Below, piece by piece: positions 1 to 5,683 of a DNA stretch of 13,533 nucleotides. The position numbers and the translations under genes are program-made. Source of the stretch: an uncultured Bacillota bacterium (lineage in GTDB: Bacteria > Bacillota > Clostridia > Peptostreptococcales > Anaerovoracaceae); the NCBI GenBank assembly GCA_946410475.1, contig CAMKAM010000022.1:1-13533 (forward strand), read 5' to 3'. Position 1 is the stretch's first letter; every line of letters begins with the position of its first letter. The notes under the pieces were generated by a model. That model ran no database searches and was not told the origin of the DNA. It saw only the letters and a list, made by a program, of their open reading frames with translations.

Positions 1-104
1 TATACGAGATTGTTCACAAAAAATGCCTATCCTGTTTTTGATTCCCTCCCCGCAGCCCGCTTCTTTTATGTACTTTCCATATATACGAGATTGTTCACAA
101 AAAA
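1..104. repeat. 23-bp direct repeat pair (1-23 and 82-104)
   Basis: An identical 23-bp sequence starting TATACGAGATTGTTCACA occurs at 1-23 and 82-104. The second copy overlaps the A-run that forms the U-tract of the LOG terminator when read on the minus strand. The stretch between the copies shows no gene. The first copy may be the remnant of a duplicated terminator tail, because it also ends in a run of six A, but no hairpin is visible next to it. Confidence 0.8.
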
Positions 105-150
105 AGAGAAACCTATACGAAAATAATTGTCACTTTTCGTATAGGTTTCT
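99..150 (-). terminator. Intrinsic terminator of the LOG gene
   Basis: A perfect 17-bp inverted repeat, AGAAACCTATACGAAAA at 107-123 and its complement at 134-150, encloses a 10-nt loop. On the minus strand it is followed by CTC and a seven-U tract. It lies about 90 bp beyond the LOG stop codon. The stem is AT-rich but long. Its arms carry the TTTTCGTATA word that also forms the right half of the dispersed 39-bp elements in this window. Confidence 0.85.
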
Positions 151-194
151 AATTCAGAGTTTCACAGCGGCCTAACACAGACCGCAACGCGATC

Positions 195-231
195 CCGGTC
201 CGCGATCACTCGATCGTTCCGGTCCGCGATC
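195..231. repeat. Short GC-rich direct repeat, period 24
   Basis: CCGGTCCGCGATC occurs at 195-207 and again at 219-231, giving a period of 24 bp. It lies between the LOG stop codon and its terminator, so it would be in the 3' untranslated part of that mRNA. No function is apparent. Confidence 0.6.
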
Positions 232-243
232 GCCGTTCCGTTT

Positions 244-783
244 TCACTCCGCCTGTGCAACGATCTCAGCGATCTCTTCCAGGCTGCTTACGAAATATAT
301 CCCTGCCTGCCGTCTGTCCGAGGACAACCCCATCTCTTTCATCTTTTCCAGCTGCGTCCGCAGACCTTCGTAATACCCGTCGATATCATACAGCATGCAC
401 GGCGTGCCAAGAAGCCCAAGCGACACCATCGACATCACTTCTGAGATCTCCTCAAGAGTGCCGGTCCCGCCCGGGAAAGCGATGAAAGCGTCACCCATTT
501 TGATCATCTTCTGTTTTCTCTCGGCCATCGTCTCCGTGACGATCAGCTCCGTCAGATCGTCGTACTGCAGCTCCTTATCCATGAACATCTGCGGCTCCAC
601 GCCGATGGCCTTCCCGCCGTTCTCGACAACAGCGAATGCCAAAGTCCCCATCAGCCCGGACTTCGAGCCGCCGTAGACCAGCGTGTGCCCATTGGCCGCG
701 ATCCAGACTCCGAGTTCCTCCACCGCCTTCCTGATATGCGGATCTTCTGTTTTGTTTGCTCCCAAGTAAACTGTGATATTCAT
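244..783 (-). CDS. LOG-family protein (TIGR00730-type nucleotide 5'-monophosphate phosphoribohydrolase)
   Basis: This 179-residue protein fits the usual size of bacterial LOG proteins (about 180-195). The family has a Rossmann-like fold, and characterised members hydrolyse cytokinin riboside 5'-monophosphates or other purine nucleotides to the free base and ribose 5-phosphate. Visible motifs are YGGSKSGLMG at 37-46 (phosphate loop), MAERKQKM at 86-93 with the family Arg/Lys, and the signature PGGTGTLEE at 104-112 with the catalytic Glu. No signal peptide is seen, so it should be cytoplasmic. In bacteria it is more likely to act in nucleotide clean-up than in hormone production, but the substrate cannot be read from sequence. 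The start is the only ATG before the first beta strand. It has no properly spaced SD site, and a promoter lies right against it. The gene ends at the terminator at 99-150. Confidence 0.93.
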   Translation of the reverse strand: MNITVYLGANKTEDPHIRKAVEELGVWIAANGHTLVYGGSKSGLMGTLAFAVVENGGKAIGVEPQMFMDKELQYDDLTELIVTETMAERKQKMIKMGDAFIAFPGGTGTLEEISEVMSMVSLGLLGTPCMLYDIDGYYEGLRTQLEKMKEMGLSSDRRQAGIYFVSSLEEIAEIVAQAE

Positions 784-789
784 ATCCTC

Positions 790-818
790 ATTCTATCTGC
801 CGCGCTCCGATTTGCCAA
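790..818 (-). promoter_or_regulatory. SigA-type promoter of the LOG gene, possibly leaderless
   Basis: Read on the minus strand: -35 TTGGCA (813-818), a 17-bp spacer, and -10 TAGAAT (790-795), each 5/6 to consensus. Only six bases (784-789) separate the -10 box from the ATG at 783, so the expected transcription start falls on or next to the A of the start codon. This would give a leaderless mRNA, which fits the absence of a usable SD site. Confidence 0.6.
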
Positions 819-880
819 GACCGCATTCTGCCGAAGGCGTCCGGGGATATCCTTCGTGTGCGCGCTTCATCGCCTCCCGT

Positions 881-970
881 GTGTACGATTTGACTCTTGT
901 AAATAAGCTAAAAGTACACATTTTCAAGGTGTGTATACGAAAACAAAGTAAAATCCTCTCTAAAAGTACA
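881..970 (-). repeat. Two copies of the 39-bp GTGTAC-N27-GTACAC element
   Basis: Read on the minus strand, copy one spans 881-919: GTGTAC, 27 bases starting TTTT and ending ATC, then GTACAC. Copy two spans 931-970: TGTAC, 27 bases starting TTTT and ending TTTTC, then GTATACAC. The copies are 11 bp apart and in the same orientation. Between the end words the bases are not conserved. They share spacing and flanks with the copies at 1102, 9612, 9826 and 9878. Confidence 0.75.
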
Positions 971-1101
971 TTTTGATCTATGAAGTCCCATCTGATAGTC
1001 AGATTTTCACCGAAAATCTCTTTATTATCAGGTCTCATCTGCCCGACCAGGTCGTCAGCTCCTCTCGTTTTGGCCCACGGGTCCGCATCCCGGGCTGAAA
1101 A

Positions 1102-1140
1102 GTGTACTTTTCCTTCAAATGCACTCCCAAATTCGTACAC
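1102..1140 (+). repeat. 39-bp GTGTAC-N27-GTACAC element
   Basis: GTGTAC at 1102-1107, preceded by AAAA and followed by TTTT, then exactly 27 bases to GTACAC at 1135-1140. It is oriented opposite to the pair at 881-970. Its right end is the first unit of the 23-bp tandem array at 1134-1202. Confidence 0.75.
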
Positions 1141-1202
1141 TCGCCCGCTCAGCCATCGTACACTCGCCCGCTCAGCCATCGTACACTCGCCCGCGCAGCC
1201 AC
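1134..1202. repeat. 23-bp tandem repeat, three units
   Basis: Units at 1134-1156, 1157-1179 and 1180-1202 each begin CGTACACTCGCCCGC. The first two are identical and the third differs at two positions. Each unit carries the GTACAC end word of the 39-bp element, so the array appears to have grown from the right end of the element at 1102-1140. Confidence 0.85.
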
Positions 1203-1286
1203 CCGCGCAACCACCGCATGACCACTGCAAACCACCGCGCAACCACAACGCGATGACCTCAGCAGCCCTTCAGCCGTGCCCCGCCC

Positions 1287-1321
1287 AAAAAAACAAAAGA
1301 GGCGGCCGCGCCGGCCGCCTC
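1287..1321 (-). terminator. GC-rich intrinsic terminator of the 33-residue gene
   Basis: A perfect 10-bp stem, GAGGCGGCCG (1299-1308) with CGGCCGCCTC (1312-1321), has a 3-nt loop. On the minus strand it is followed by TTTTGTTTTTTT. It lies 31 bp beyond the stop of the small gene at 1353-1454. This is one of the strongest terminators in the window, and its presence supports transcription of that small gene. Confidence 0.88.
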
Positions 1322-1352
1322 CGATAATTATCTCTGTCCTGATCCGGAGAGC

Positions 1353-1454
1353 TTACTCTTCAGCCTCTCCCATATTTCCAACTACTACAGCTACTGCCGC
1401 GCAAGCTGCTACGGCAACGACAGCGATGGCTGCGAATTTTGCGAATGCTTTCAT
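1353..1454 (-). CDS. 33-residue single-pass membrane peptide
   Basis: A short gene with an ATG at 1454 and a TAA at 1353-1355. An excellent SD site, AAGGAGGG, lies 6 bases upstream of the ATG (about 1461-1468). The peptide begins MKAFAKFAAIAVVAVAACA, with two N-terminal lysines, then a single stretch of about 22 Ala/Val-rich residues (7-25) and an acidic tail MGEAEE. This is the layout of a small inner-membrane protein with its N terminus inside, or of an uncleaved signal-like peptide. One Cys (18) lies inside the hydrophobic stretch, and no proper lipobox is seen. It has its own strong terminator 31 bp downstream, so it looks like a free-standing small gene. The family is not recognised. Candidate roles, such as a regulatory membrane peptide or a toxin-like peptide, are open. 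Confidence 0.7.
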   Translation of the reverse strand: MKAFAKFAAIAVVAVAACAAVAVVVGNMGEAEE

Positions 1455-1491
1455 TTTGCTCCCTCCTTGTTCTTTTGATTTCCTTTACCGC

Positions 1492-1590
1492 GGCTACGCC
1501 GGAACCAACCAGGCTGCGCCGGAACCAACCGGACTGCGCCGGCACCCACAGGACTACGCCGAACCTCATCGGACTGCCCGGGATCCGCCA
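1492..1590. repeat. 20-bp imperfect tandem array, about five units
   Basis: Units of about 20 bp begin at 1492, 1512, 1531, 1551 and 1571, with a consensus close to GGACTGCGCCGGAACCAACC. The first two are nearly identical and later ones diverge. The array lies directly upstream of the 33-residue gene and would fall in its leader or promoter region. The rest of the 1455-1754 gap holds the probable lipoprotein terminator and a 14-bp array, and no other gene. Confidence 0.8.
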
Positions 1591-1622
1591 GCCTCATCTC
1601 ACACTTCAGACACATCATACAC

Positions 1623-1661
1623 AAAAGCCGCAGGACAGACTGTTGTCATCTCTTCTGCGGC
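1623..1661 (-). terminator. Probable terminator after the lipoprotein gene
   Basis: GCCGCAG (1627-1633) pairs with CTGCGGC (1655-1661). On the minus strand the hairpin is followed by TTTTGT. The loop is long (21 nt) and may fold further through GACA/TGTC. It is the only candidate stop signal between the lipoprotein gene and the 33-residue gene. It is weaker than the other terminators here, so some read-through is possible. Confidence 0.5.
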
Positions 1662-1704
1662 CTCACTGCTGTATCATGGCTTGATTGTACCACATGTGCG
1701 CAAA

Positions 1705-1746
1705 GATGTCAGCAAACTGATGTCAGCAAACTGATGCCGGCAAATA
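1705..1746. repeat. 14-bp tandem repeat, three units
   Basis: GATGTCAGCAAACT occurs at 1705-1718 and 1719-1732 exactly. A diverged third copy lies at 1733-1746, ending just before the lipoprotein stop codon. It lies in the 3' untranslated part of that mRNA. Confidence 0.8.
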
Positions 1747-1754
1747 TCTGCGGA

Positions 1755-2414
1755 CTACTGTATCTCATAACTCGTGACTTTCCAGCCGTGATTTCCCTTC
1801 TTCAGAGTCATCTTTGCGTCCTTCGTCACTTCGCCGGCAAAAGCCTTCCTTTCATAGGCGCGGCAGACATCGTTTATGATCGCCATCATCGTATCGAATT
1901 TCGACGCGCTCTTGTGATCTTTGCGATAAGCCTCCGCAAGCCCTTCCACGTCCTTGCTGATATCGATATCGCCCACCTTCGTCACATCGAATCCGTAGTT
2001 GACCTTCAATTCTGCCTCCGCGCTGTGCCCGTCCTGGAACACGTGCGTCACCTCATACGATGTCACGAGTTTTGCCAGAAATCTTTCCTTGAGCAGAATG
2101 ATAGCCTCATCGAAATTCTCGGTATTACTGCCCTCATCCGAACCTTGCCGGATCCCGTAATCCTCCGAGAGCTGCTTCTCCAGATCGTCGATAGCCGCGA
2201 ACCCCAGTATTGCGCAGTCGCCTATCGCCTCGTCTTCAGCGTATTCGTACATCCCTGCAAGATCCGCGATCTGCATGGATCCCATAAAGCCGTTCACCGC
2301 ATCGGTGACTCCGCTGTCGACCTTTGGTTCGTCTGATCCGCATCCCGTGATAATGCCCGCAGACATTACGATCACCGCTATCAGTACCGCTATTAAAGAT
2401 TTCGATTTTCTCAT
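1755..2414 (-). CDS. Predicted lipoprotein of unknown function
   Basis: A 219-residue protein with an N-terminal lipoprotein signal: MRKSKS, a hydrophobic core to about residue 20, and the lipobox IITGC with the acylated Cys at 25. It should be anchored on the outer face of the membrane. The mature part is acidic, mixed alpha/beta in character, and ends in a short strand-like KKGNHGWKVTSYEIQ, a style seen in secreted firmicute lipoproteins with NTF2/DUF4878-like or DUF5105-like folds. I do not assign a family. The SD AAAGGA lies about 9 bases before the ATG. It follows the M20 gene by 78 bp with no clear terminator between, so it may be the last gene of the thi operon. A part in thiamine uptake is possible but has no direct sequence support. 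Confidence 0.8.
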   Translation of the reverse strand: MRKSKSLIAVLIAVIVMSAGIITGCGSDEPKVDSGVTDAVNGFMGSMQIADLAGMYEYAEDEAIGDCAILGFAAIDDLEKQLSEDYGIRQGSDEGSNTENFDEAIILLKERFLAKLVTSYEVTHVFQDGHSAEAELKVNYGFDVTKVGDIDISKDVEGLAEAYRKDHKSASKFDTMMAIINDVCRAYERKAFAGEVTKDAKMTLKKGNHGWKVTSYEIQ

Positions 2415-2492
2415 TTTGCTTACATCCTTTGATCAATACACATCTTTGTCCGGTCCGCCGTACCGGCCGCTACGAATCGATCACCTTCCGGA

Positions 2493-3725
2493 TCACTCAC
2501 CGTCCATCATTCCGAGCATCGTTGCGAACAGAGCCGTCTTCGGCGGCAGTGTCTCAAGAAGCAACCTCTCCTCAGTCGTGTGCATGCCCCTCTGGACCGG
2601 TCCGAAAGCATCGACAGCCGGCACGCCGTAATAGCAGAACCAACAGGCATCGGTAGCCGTCGGATCGACTGTCTCGCTGATGTTCATGCCGATCTTCTCG
2701 CCCGCTCTCCTCGCAAGATCGACGAGAGCGGCGTTCTCCTCCGTACGCTCAAGGGCCGGGAAAAGAATGTGGTGCTCGACCGTCGTCTCACATACCGGGT
2801 CCTCGTTGGAAGCAGCCAGCGAGTCGATGTTCGCCTCTGCTTCCGCAAACGAATCGTTCGTCGGCAGTCCCGCCACGCAGAACTCCATATGAGCGTCCCC
2901 CGCGACGATGCCGTTCGGCCTTCCGCCTCTGATCGGCGCTACGTTATAATATATCTCTCTTTCGTAATCATAGAAACTGTAATATTTCAGGATCTTGTGT
3001 GCGAGCTCCTTGACAGCGCTGTGACCGTCCATGTAAGCCCCTCCCGCGTGGGCCTCGACACCCTTGATATCGAGAGCTCCGAGGATGACTCCGTCTCTCT
3101 GCGTTACTATGCCATAGCTGTTCGGCGCAGCGGCTCCTGCGTCCGACTGCGCTCCGGATACAGCGTTGCCGTCCGCATCCGTCTCGATCGCGGCTTCGAA
3201 TACGTAAGCGCATTCGGCCCCGACCGCTTCCTTCTCGAACACCTTGCTCGACGTCGGCGAGCCGATCTCCTCATCGCAGGTATAGAGCATCACGATCTCC
3301 TTGTTCGGAAGGATCCCGAGCTCCGAAGCTATCTTCACCGCATAGCACGAGGTGACGAATCCGGCTTTGCAGTCACCGGAGCCGAGGCCCCAGAGCCATC
3401 CGTCCTCATCGATGTGCGGTGGGAACTTCTCTGCGTAACCCACCGGGAAAACCGTATCGAGATGAGCGTTCAGAACGATCTTTCCGTCCGGGTTTTCCGG
3501 TTTGATCTTAGCGATCACATGAGTACCGGTCCCCTCGAAGAACATCTCATTTATCTCTATCCCGGGTATCGTCCTCAGCACCTCTTCAGCTATATCGACG
3601 ACCTGCCTGTTGCCTTCGACATAGTTCGATTCACTGTCGAGCGCGCAGAACTTCATCAGAAGATCCGTCTGCTCGGGGAGATAGGCGTCCGCCATCTCCT
3701 GTATTTTCTTTACATCTACACTCAT
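2493..3725 (-). CDS. M20-family metallo-amidohydrolase/peptidase, possible formylaminopyrimidine deformylase
   Basis: A 410-residue member of the ArgE/DapE/CPG2 (M20) family of zinc hydrolases. Expected residues are present: NAHLDT at 86-91 (metal His88, catalytic Asp90), GSGDCKAG at 115-122 (bridging Asp118), DEE at 151-153 (general-base Glu152), Glu177, the lid-domain EAHAG with His226, and the C-terminal metal ligand His382 in RGMHTTEE. No signal peptide is seen, so it is cytoplasmic. It follows tenA by 45 bp in the thi operon. The known Bacillus salvage enzyme YlmB, which deformylates N-formyl-4-amino-5-aminomethyl-2-methylpyrimidine to feed TenA, is also an M20-type protein, so an equivalent role is a fair inference. 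By motif style it also resembles carboxypeptidase G2-like enzymes. The start is taken as ATG 3725. An in-frame GTG at 3734 would lie at the edge of a hairpin that separates the SD from the start. Confidence 0.88.
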   Translation of the reverse strand: MSVDVKKIQEMADAYLPEQTDLLMKFCALDSESNYVEGNRQVVDIAEEVLRTIPGIEINEMFFEGTGTHVIAKIKPENPDGKIVLNAHLDTVFPVGYAEKFPPHIDEDGWLWGLGSGDCKAGFVTSCYAVKIASELGILPNKEIVMLYTCDEEIGSPTSSKVFEKEAVGAECAYVFEAAIETDADGNAVSGAQSDAGAAAPNSYGIVTQRDGVILGALDIKGVEAHAGGAYMDGHSAVKELAHKILKYYSFYDYEREIYYNVAPIRGGRPNGIVAGDAHMEFCVAGLPTNDSFAEAEANIDSLAASNEDPVCETTVEHHILFPALERTEENAALVDLARRAGEKIGMNISETVDPTATDACWFCYYGVPAVDAFGPVQRGMHTTEERLLLETLPPKTALFATMLGMMDGE

Positions 3726-3767
3726 ATCATCCACGCGGCCGCGGGCGTTCCGCTTCCGCGTCCTCCT
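3726..3767 (-). promoter_or_regulatory. Shine-Dalgarno and start codon of the M20 gene separated by a hairpin
   Basis: On the minus strand AGGAGG (3762-3767) is followed at once by a hairpin. Its outer stem is ACGCGG (3756-3761) with CCGCGT (3733-3738), then a 2x2 internal loop, then an inner GCGG/CCGC stem with a 5-nt loop. Seven bases (3726-3732) then lead to ATG 3725. In linear distance the SD is 36 bases from the start. With the hairpin folded out, the effective spacing is 7. Confidence 0.6.
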
Positions 3768-3770
3768 TTC

Positions 3771-4436
3771 CTAGTAGTTCCAGGCCATATCCCAAAAGCC
3801 GGTCTCGAATCTGGAGCAGTCGACGAAGATCCTCTCGAGGTGGGCGTAAGCCTCTTCGCTTATCCCCTCAGTCAGACGATTCGTCATCGCCATCAGACCC
3901 TTGTTGAACTCTGAATACTCGTCACTCGCATAGCCCCTGACCCAGTCTCCGTAAAGCGGATCGTCCAGGCACTCCGGCCTGTCCGCAGCCATCCTGCGGG
4001 CGAGGACCTCGTAGCTGTAAGCGCACGCCAGTATGGAAGCGCAGATCGCGCCGGCTTCCTCTTCGTAAGCCACGCGCAGCATGTAAGCCGTATACGACGC
4101 GTTCTCTATCGCCATGGGCATCGTGTCGAGTTCTTCCTGCTGTATATTCAAAACCCCCATATATCCATCGTGGATATCCATTTCGTTATCGAGTATCGAC
4201 ACGCACTCATGCGCGAACATCGTCATCGCAGGAACATCAGGCGCCTTTGCCGCGCCGATCGCAAATACCCTCGCGTAATCGATCAGGTACATATAGTCCT
4301 GCATGATATAGTACTTGAATTTTTCCCTGTCGAGGGTCCCGTCCCTGAGTCCCTGTACGAACGGATGCTCATAGTATCCGTCCCAGATGTCCGAGACCGC
4401 CGCAAGCAGTCTGTCAGTGACTTTCATCTTTTCCAT
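3771..4436 (-). CDS. tenA: TenA-family thiaminase II / aminopyrimidine aminohydrolase
   Basis: At 221 residues this matches the usual TenA size. TenA hydrolyses 4-amino-5-aminomethyl-2-methylpyrimidine, a thiamine breakdown product, to hydroxymethylpyrimidine (HMP), and more slowly cleaves thiamine itself. Family residues are in place: QDYMYL at 46-51 with Asp47, the catalytic Cys138 in LACAYSYE, the aromatic cluster DWVRGYASDEY at 164-174, and the C-terminal Glu211 in SRFETGFWDMAWN. It is all helical with no signal peptide, so cytoplasmic. The first ATG has GGAG about 8 bases upstream. The gene sits 53 bp after cytX and 45 bp before the M20 gene, within the TPP-controlled operon, which fits a salvage role over general secretion control. 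Confidence 0.94.
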   Translation of the reverse strand: MEKMKVTDRLLAAVSDIWDGYYEHPFVQGLRDGTLDREKFKYYIMQDYMYLIDYARVFAIGAAKAPDVPAMTMFAHECVSILDNEMDIHDGYMGVLNIQQEELDTMPMAIENASYTAYMLRVAYEEEAGAICASILACAYSYEVLARRMAADRPECLDDPLYGDWVRGYASDEYSEFNKGLMAMTNRLTEGISEEAYAHLERIFVDCSRFETGFWDMAWNY

Positions 4437-4489
4437 CTTCGTTTCTCCTATGATCTTCTATGATCTCCTTTGCGGGCGCGCGCCCGTTC

Positions 4490-5680
4490 TCATGCCTGCG
4501 CAGAGCTTTTGCTCCTGACGGCGCGCCTTACGAGAGCGACCACGATGCAGAGCACGACCGTCAGAAGTATATCCATCACCGTGCTTCCTATCGGAAGGTC
4601 TATCGTCATCAGCTTCCTGTACATCAGGAATCCGATGAACCATACGGCGAGGCTCTCCACATTGACCGCTCTGTCTGAATGGTCTTCCTTCAGGATGAAG
4701 AAGTCAGCTATCATGATCGCGATCATCGGCGCGAATACCGAACCGATCAGATAGAGGAATCCCGTGATATCATCCATCGGGAACAGTATCGCAGCTATAG
4801 TTCCAAGCACAGTAGCTGCCATAGCGACTTTCTTACCGTTGACTTTTTCCGAGAAGATCTCACTCGAAACACCCGCCGAGTAAGCATCCAGGAACGTCGT
4901 CGTTACAGTTGCGAGGATTACTATCACGAGTCCTGCGATGCCGAGTCCGGCCCTGAGCATGATCTCTGCTATATCGCTCGTTCCGGCGAGCAGGGCTGCT
5001 CCGAGTCCGATGACATACATCCATGCGCTTACGCAGCCGTAAGCCACCGACGACCAGGCCGCAGCCGCTGTCGGTCTCTCGGCTTCACGCGTGTAATCAC
5101 TGATCAGCGGCACCCATGAAAGCGGCATCGCTACGTTCAGCTCTATAGCCGCTCCGAATGACATGCCGCCTGCTGCCGGCGCGGAAAGATCCCCATCCCT
5201 GAATATGATGAATGAGAGAATTATCGTCAGGATGAAAAGTGCGCTCATTGCTACAACGTTCACTTTTCCAAGGCTCCTGATGCCGATTATGATCCAGACG
5301 AGGATCAGTCCGCCGATAACGACAGCCCACAGCCAGTGACCGACTCCGAAGACGCCGTTTGCCGCCAGCGCCCCGTCATATATCATGATCGCGGTCCATC
5401 CCACGAGCTGCAGCACATTTAAGAATGCAAACAGGAACGCCCCCTTGCCGCCGAAACTGATCGTTACGGTCTGCATGGCGCTCATCCTCTTTTTTCCGCC
5501 GATGTATCCGGCGAGGAAGAGCAGGAAGCATCCTATCACATGTCCGATGATTATAGATAACAGGCCTTTCTGGAAACCGAGGGGCGTAAGGAACGTGCCC
5601 GACAGTATCTCAGCAAGACCGACCGCCGCTCCGAACCATATCAGAGCGTTCTCGAATATCGATGTTCTTTTCTCCTCCAC
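4490..5680 (-). CDS. cytX: CytX-type hydroxymethylpyrimidine transporter (NCS1 family)
   Basis: A 396-residue, very hydrophobic protein with about 12 predicted membrane helices, of the NCS1 nucleobase:cation symporter family. Family features are ENALIWFGAAVGLAEILSG near the N terminus (10-28), PLSWVPLISDYTR at 186-198, FLDAYSAG at 263-270 and the APMIAIMIADFFIL helix at 317-330. CytX proteins are regularly found under TPP riboswitches and are assigned to uptake of the thiamine pyrimidine HMP. That assignment rests mainly on genomic context in the family. The start is a GTG at 5680, three bases after the thiD stop codon, with GAGG in the end of thiD as the likely SD, so translation is probably coupled to thiD. 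The C-terminal tail is short and basic. Confidence 0.92.
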   Translation of the reverse strand: MEEKRTSIFENALIWFGAAVGLAEILSGTFLTPLGFQKGLLSIIIGHVIGCFLLFLAGYIGGKKRMSAMQTVTISFGGKGAFLFAFLNVLQLVGWTAIMIYDGALAANGVFGVGHWLWAVVIGGLILVWIIIGIRSLGKVNVVAMSALFILTIILSFIIFRDGDLSAPAAGGMSFGAAIELNVAMPLSWVPLISDYTREAERPTAAAAWSSVAYGCVSAWMYVIGLGAALLAGTSDIAEIMLRAGLGIAGLVIVILATVTTTFLDAYSAGVSSEIFSEKVNGKKVAMAATVLGTIAAILFPMDDITGFLYLIGSVFAPMIAIMIADFFILKEDHSDRAVNVESLAVWFIGFLMYRKLMTIDLPIGSTVMDILLTVVLCIVVALVRRAVRSKSSAQA

Positions 5681-5683
5681 AGC

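Larger units (their letters stand above)
819..1286. other. Gene-free zone A
   Basis: About 470 bp with no convincing gene. It holds three copies of the 39-bp GTGTAC-N27-GTACAC element (881-919, 931-970, 1102-1140), a 23-bp tandem array (1134-1202) with a decaying GC-rich tail to about 1250, and two small adjacent perfect hairpins near 989-1022: ATCTGA/TCAGAT with a 3-nt loop, then GATTTT/AAAATC with a 5-nt loop. A minus-strand open frame across 793-1248 has no SD site and repeat-derived, low-complexity content, so it is not called. Confidence 0.6.

Noticed and set aside
881..1202. CRISPR-like array
   Set aside because: The elements have conserved ends and a variable middle but are not regularly repeated, differ in orientation, and have no cas genes nearby. 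The 23-bp units are head to tail with no spacers.
793..1248. Minus-strand open frame of 151 codons upstream of LOG
   Set aside because: It runs through the 39-bp elements, the 23-bp array and the LOG promoter, has no SD, and its N-terminal part is repeat-derived Gly/Cys/Ala.
1614..1642. Promoter for the 33-residue gene using TATGAT at 1614-1619 (minus strand)
   Set aside because: The -10 box is good but no reasonable -35 box lies 16-18 bp upstream, and it overlaps the lipoprotein terminator tail.
2580..3914. Long plus-strand open frame (444 codons) opposite the M20 and tenA genes
   Set aside because: It is Arg/Leu-rich, has no SD site and lies antisense to two genes with complete family motifs. 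It is a by-product of GC-rich codon use.
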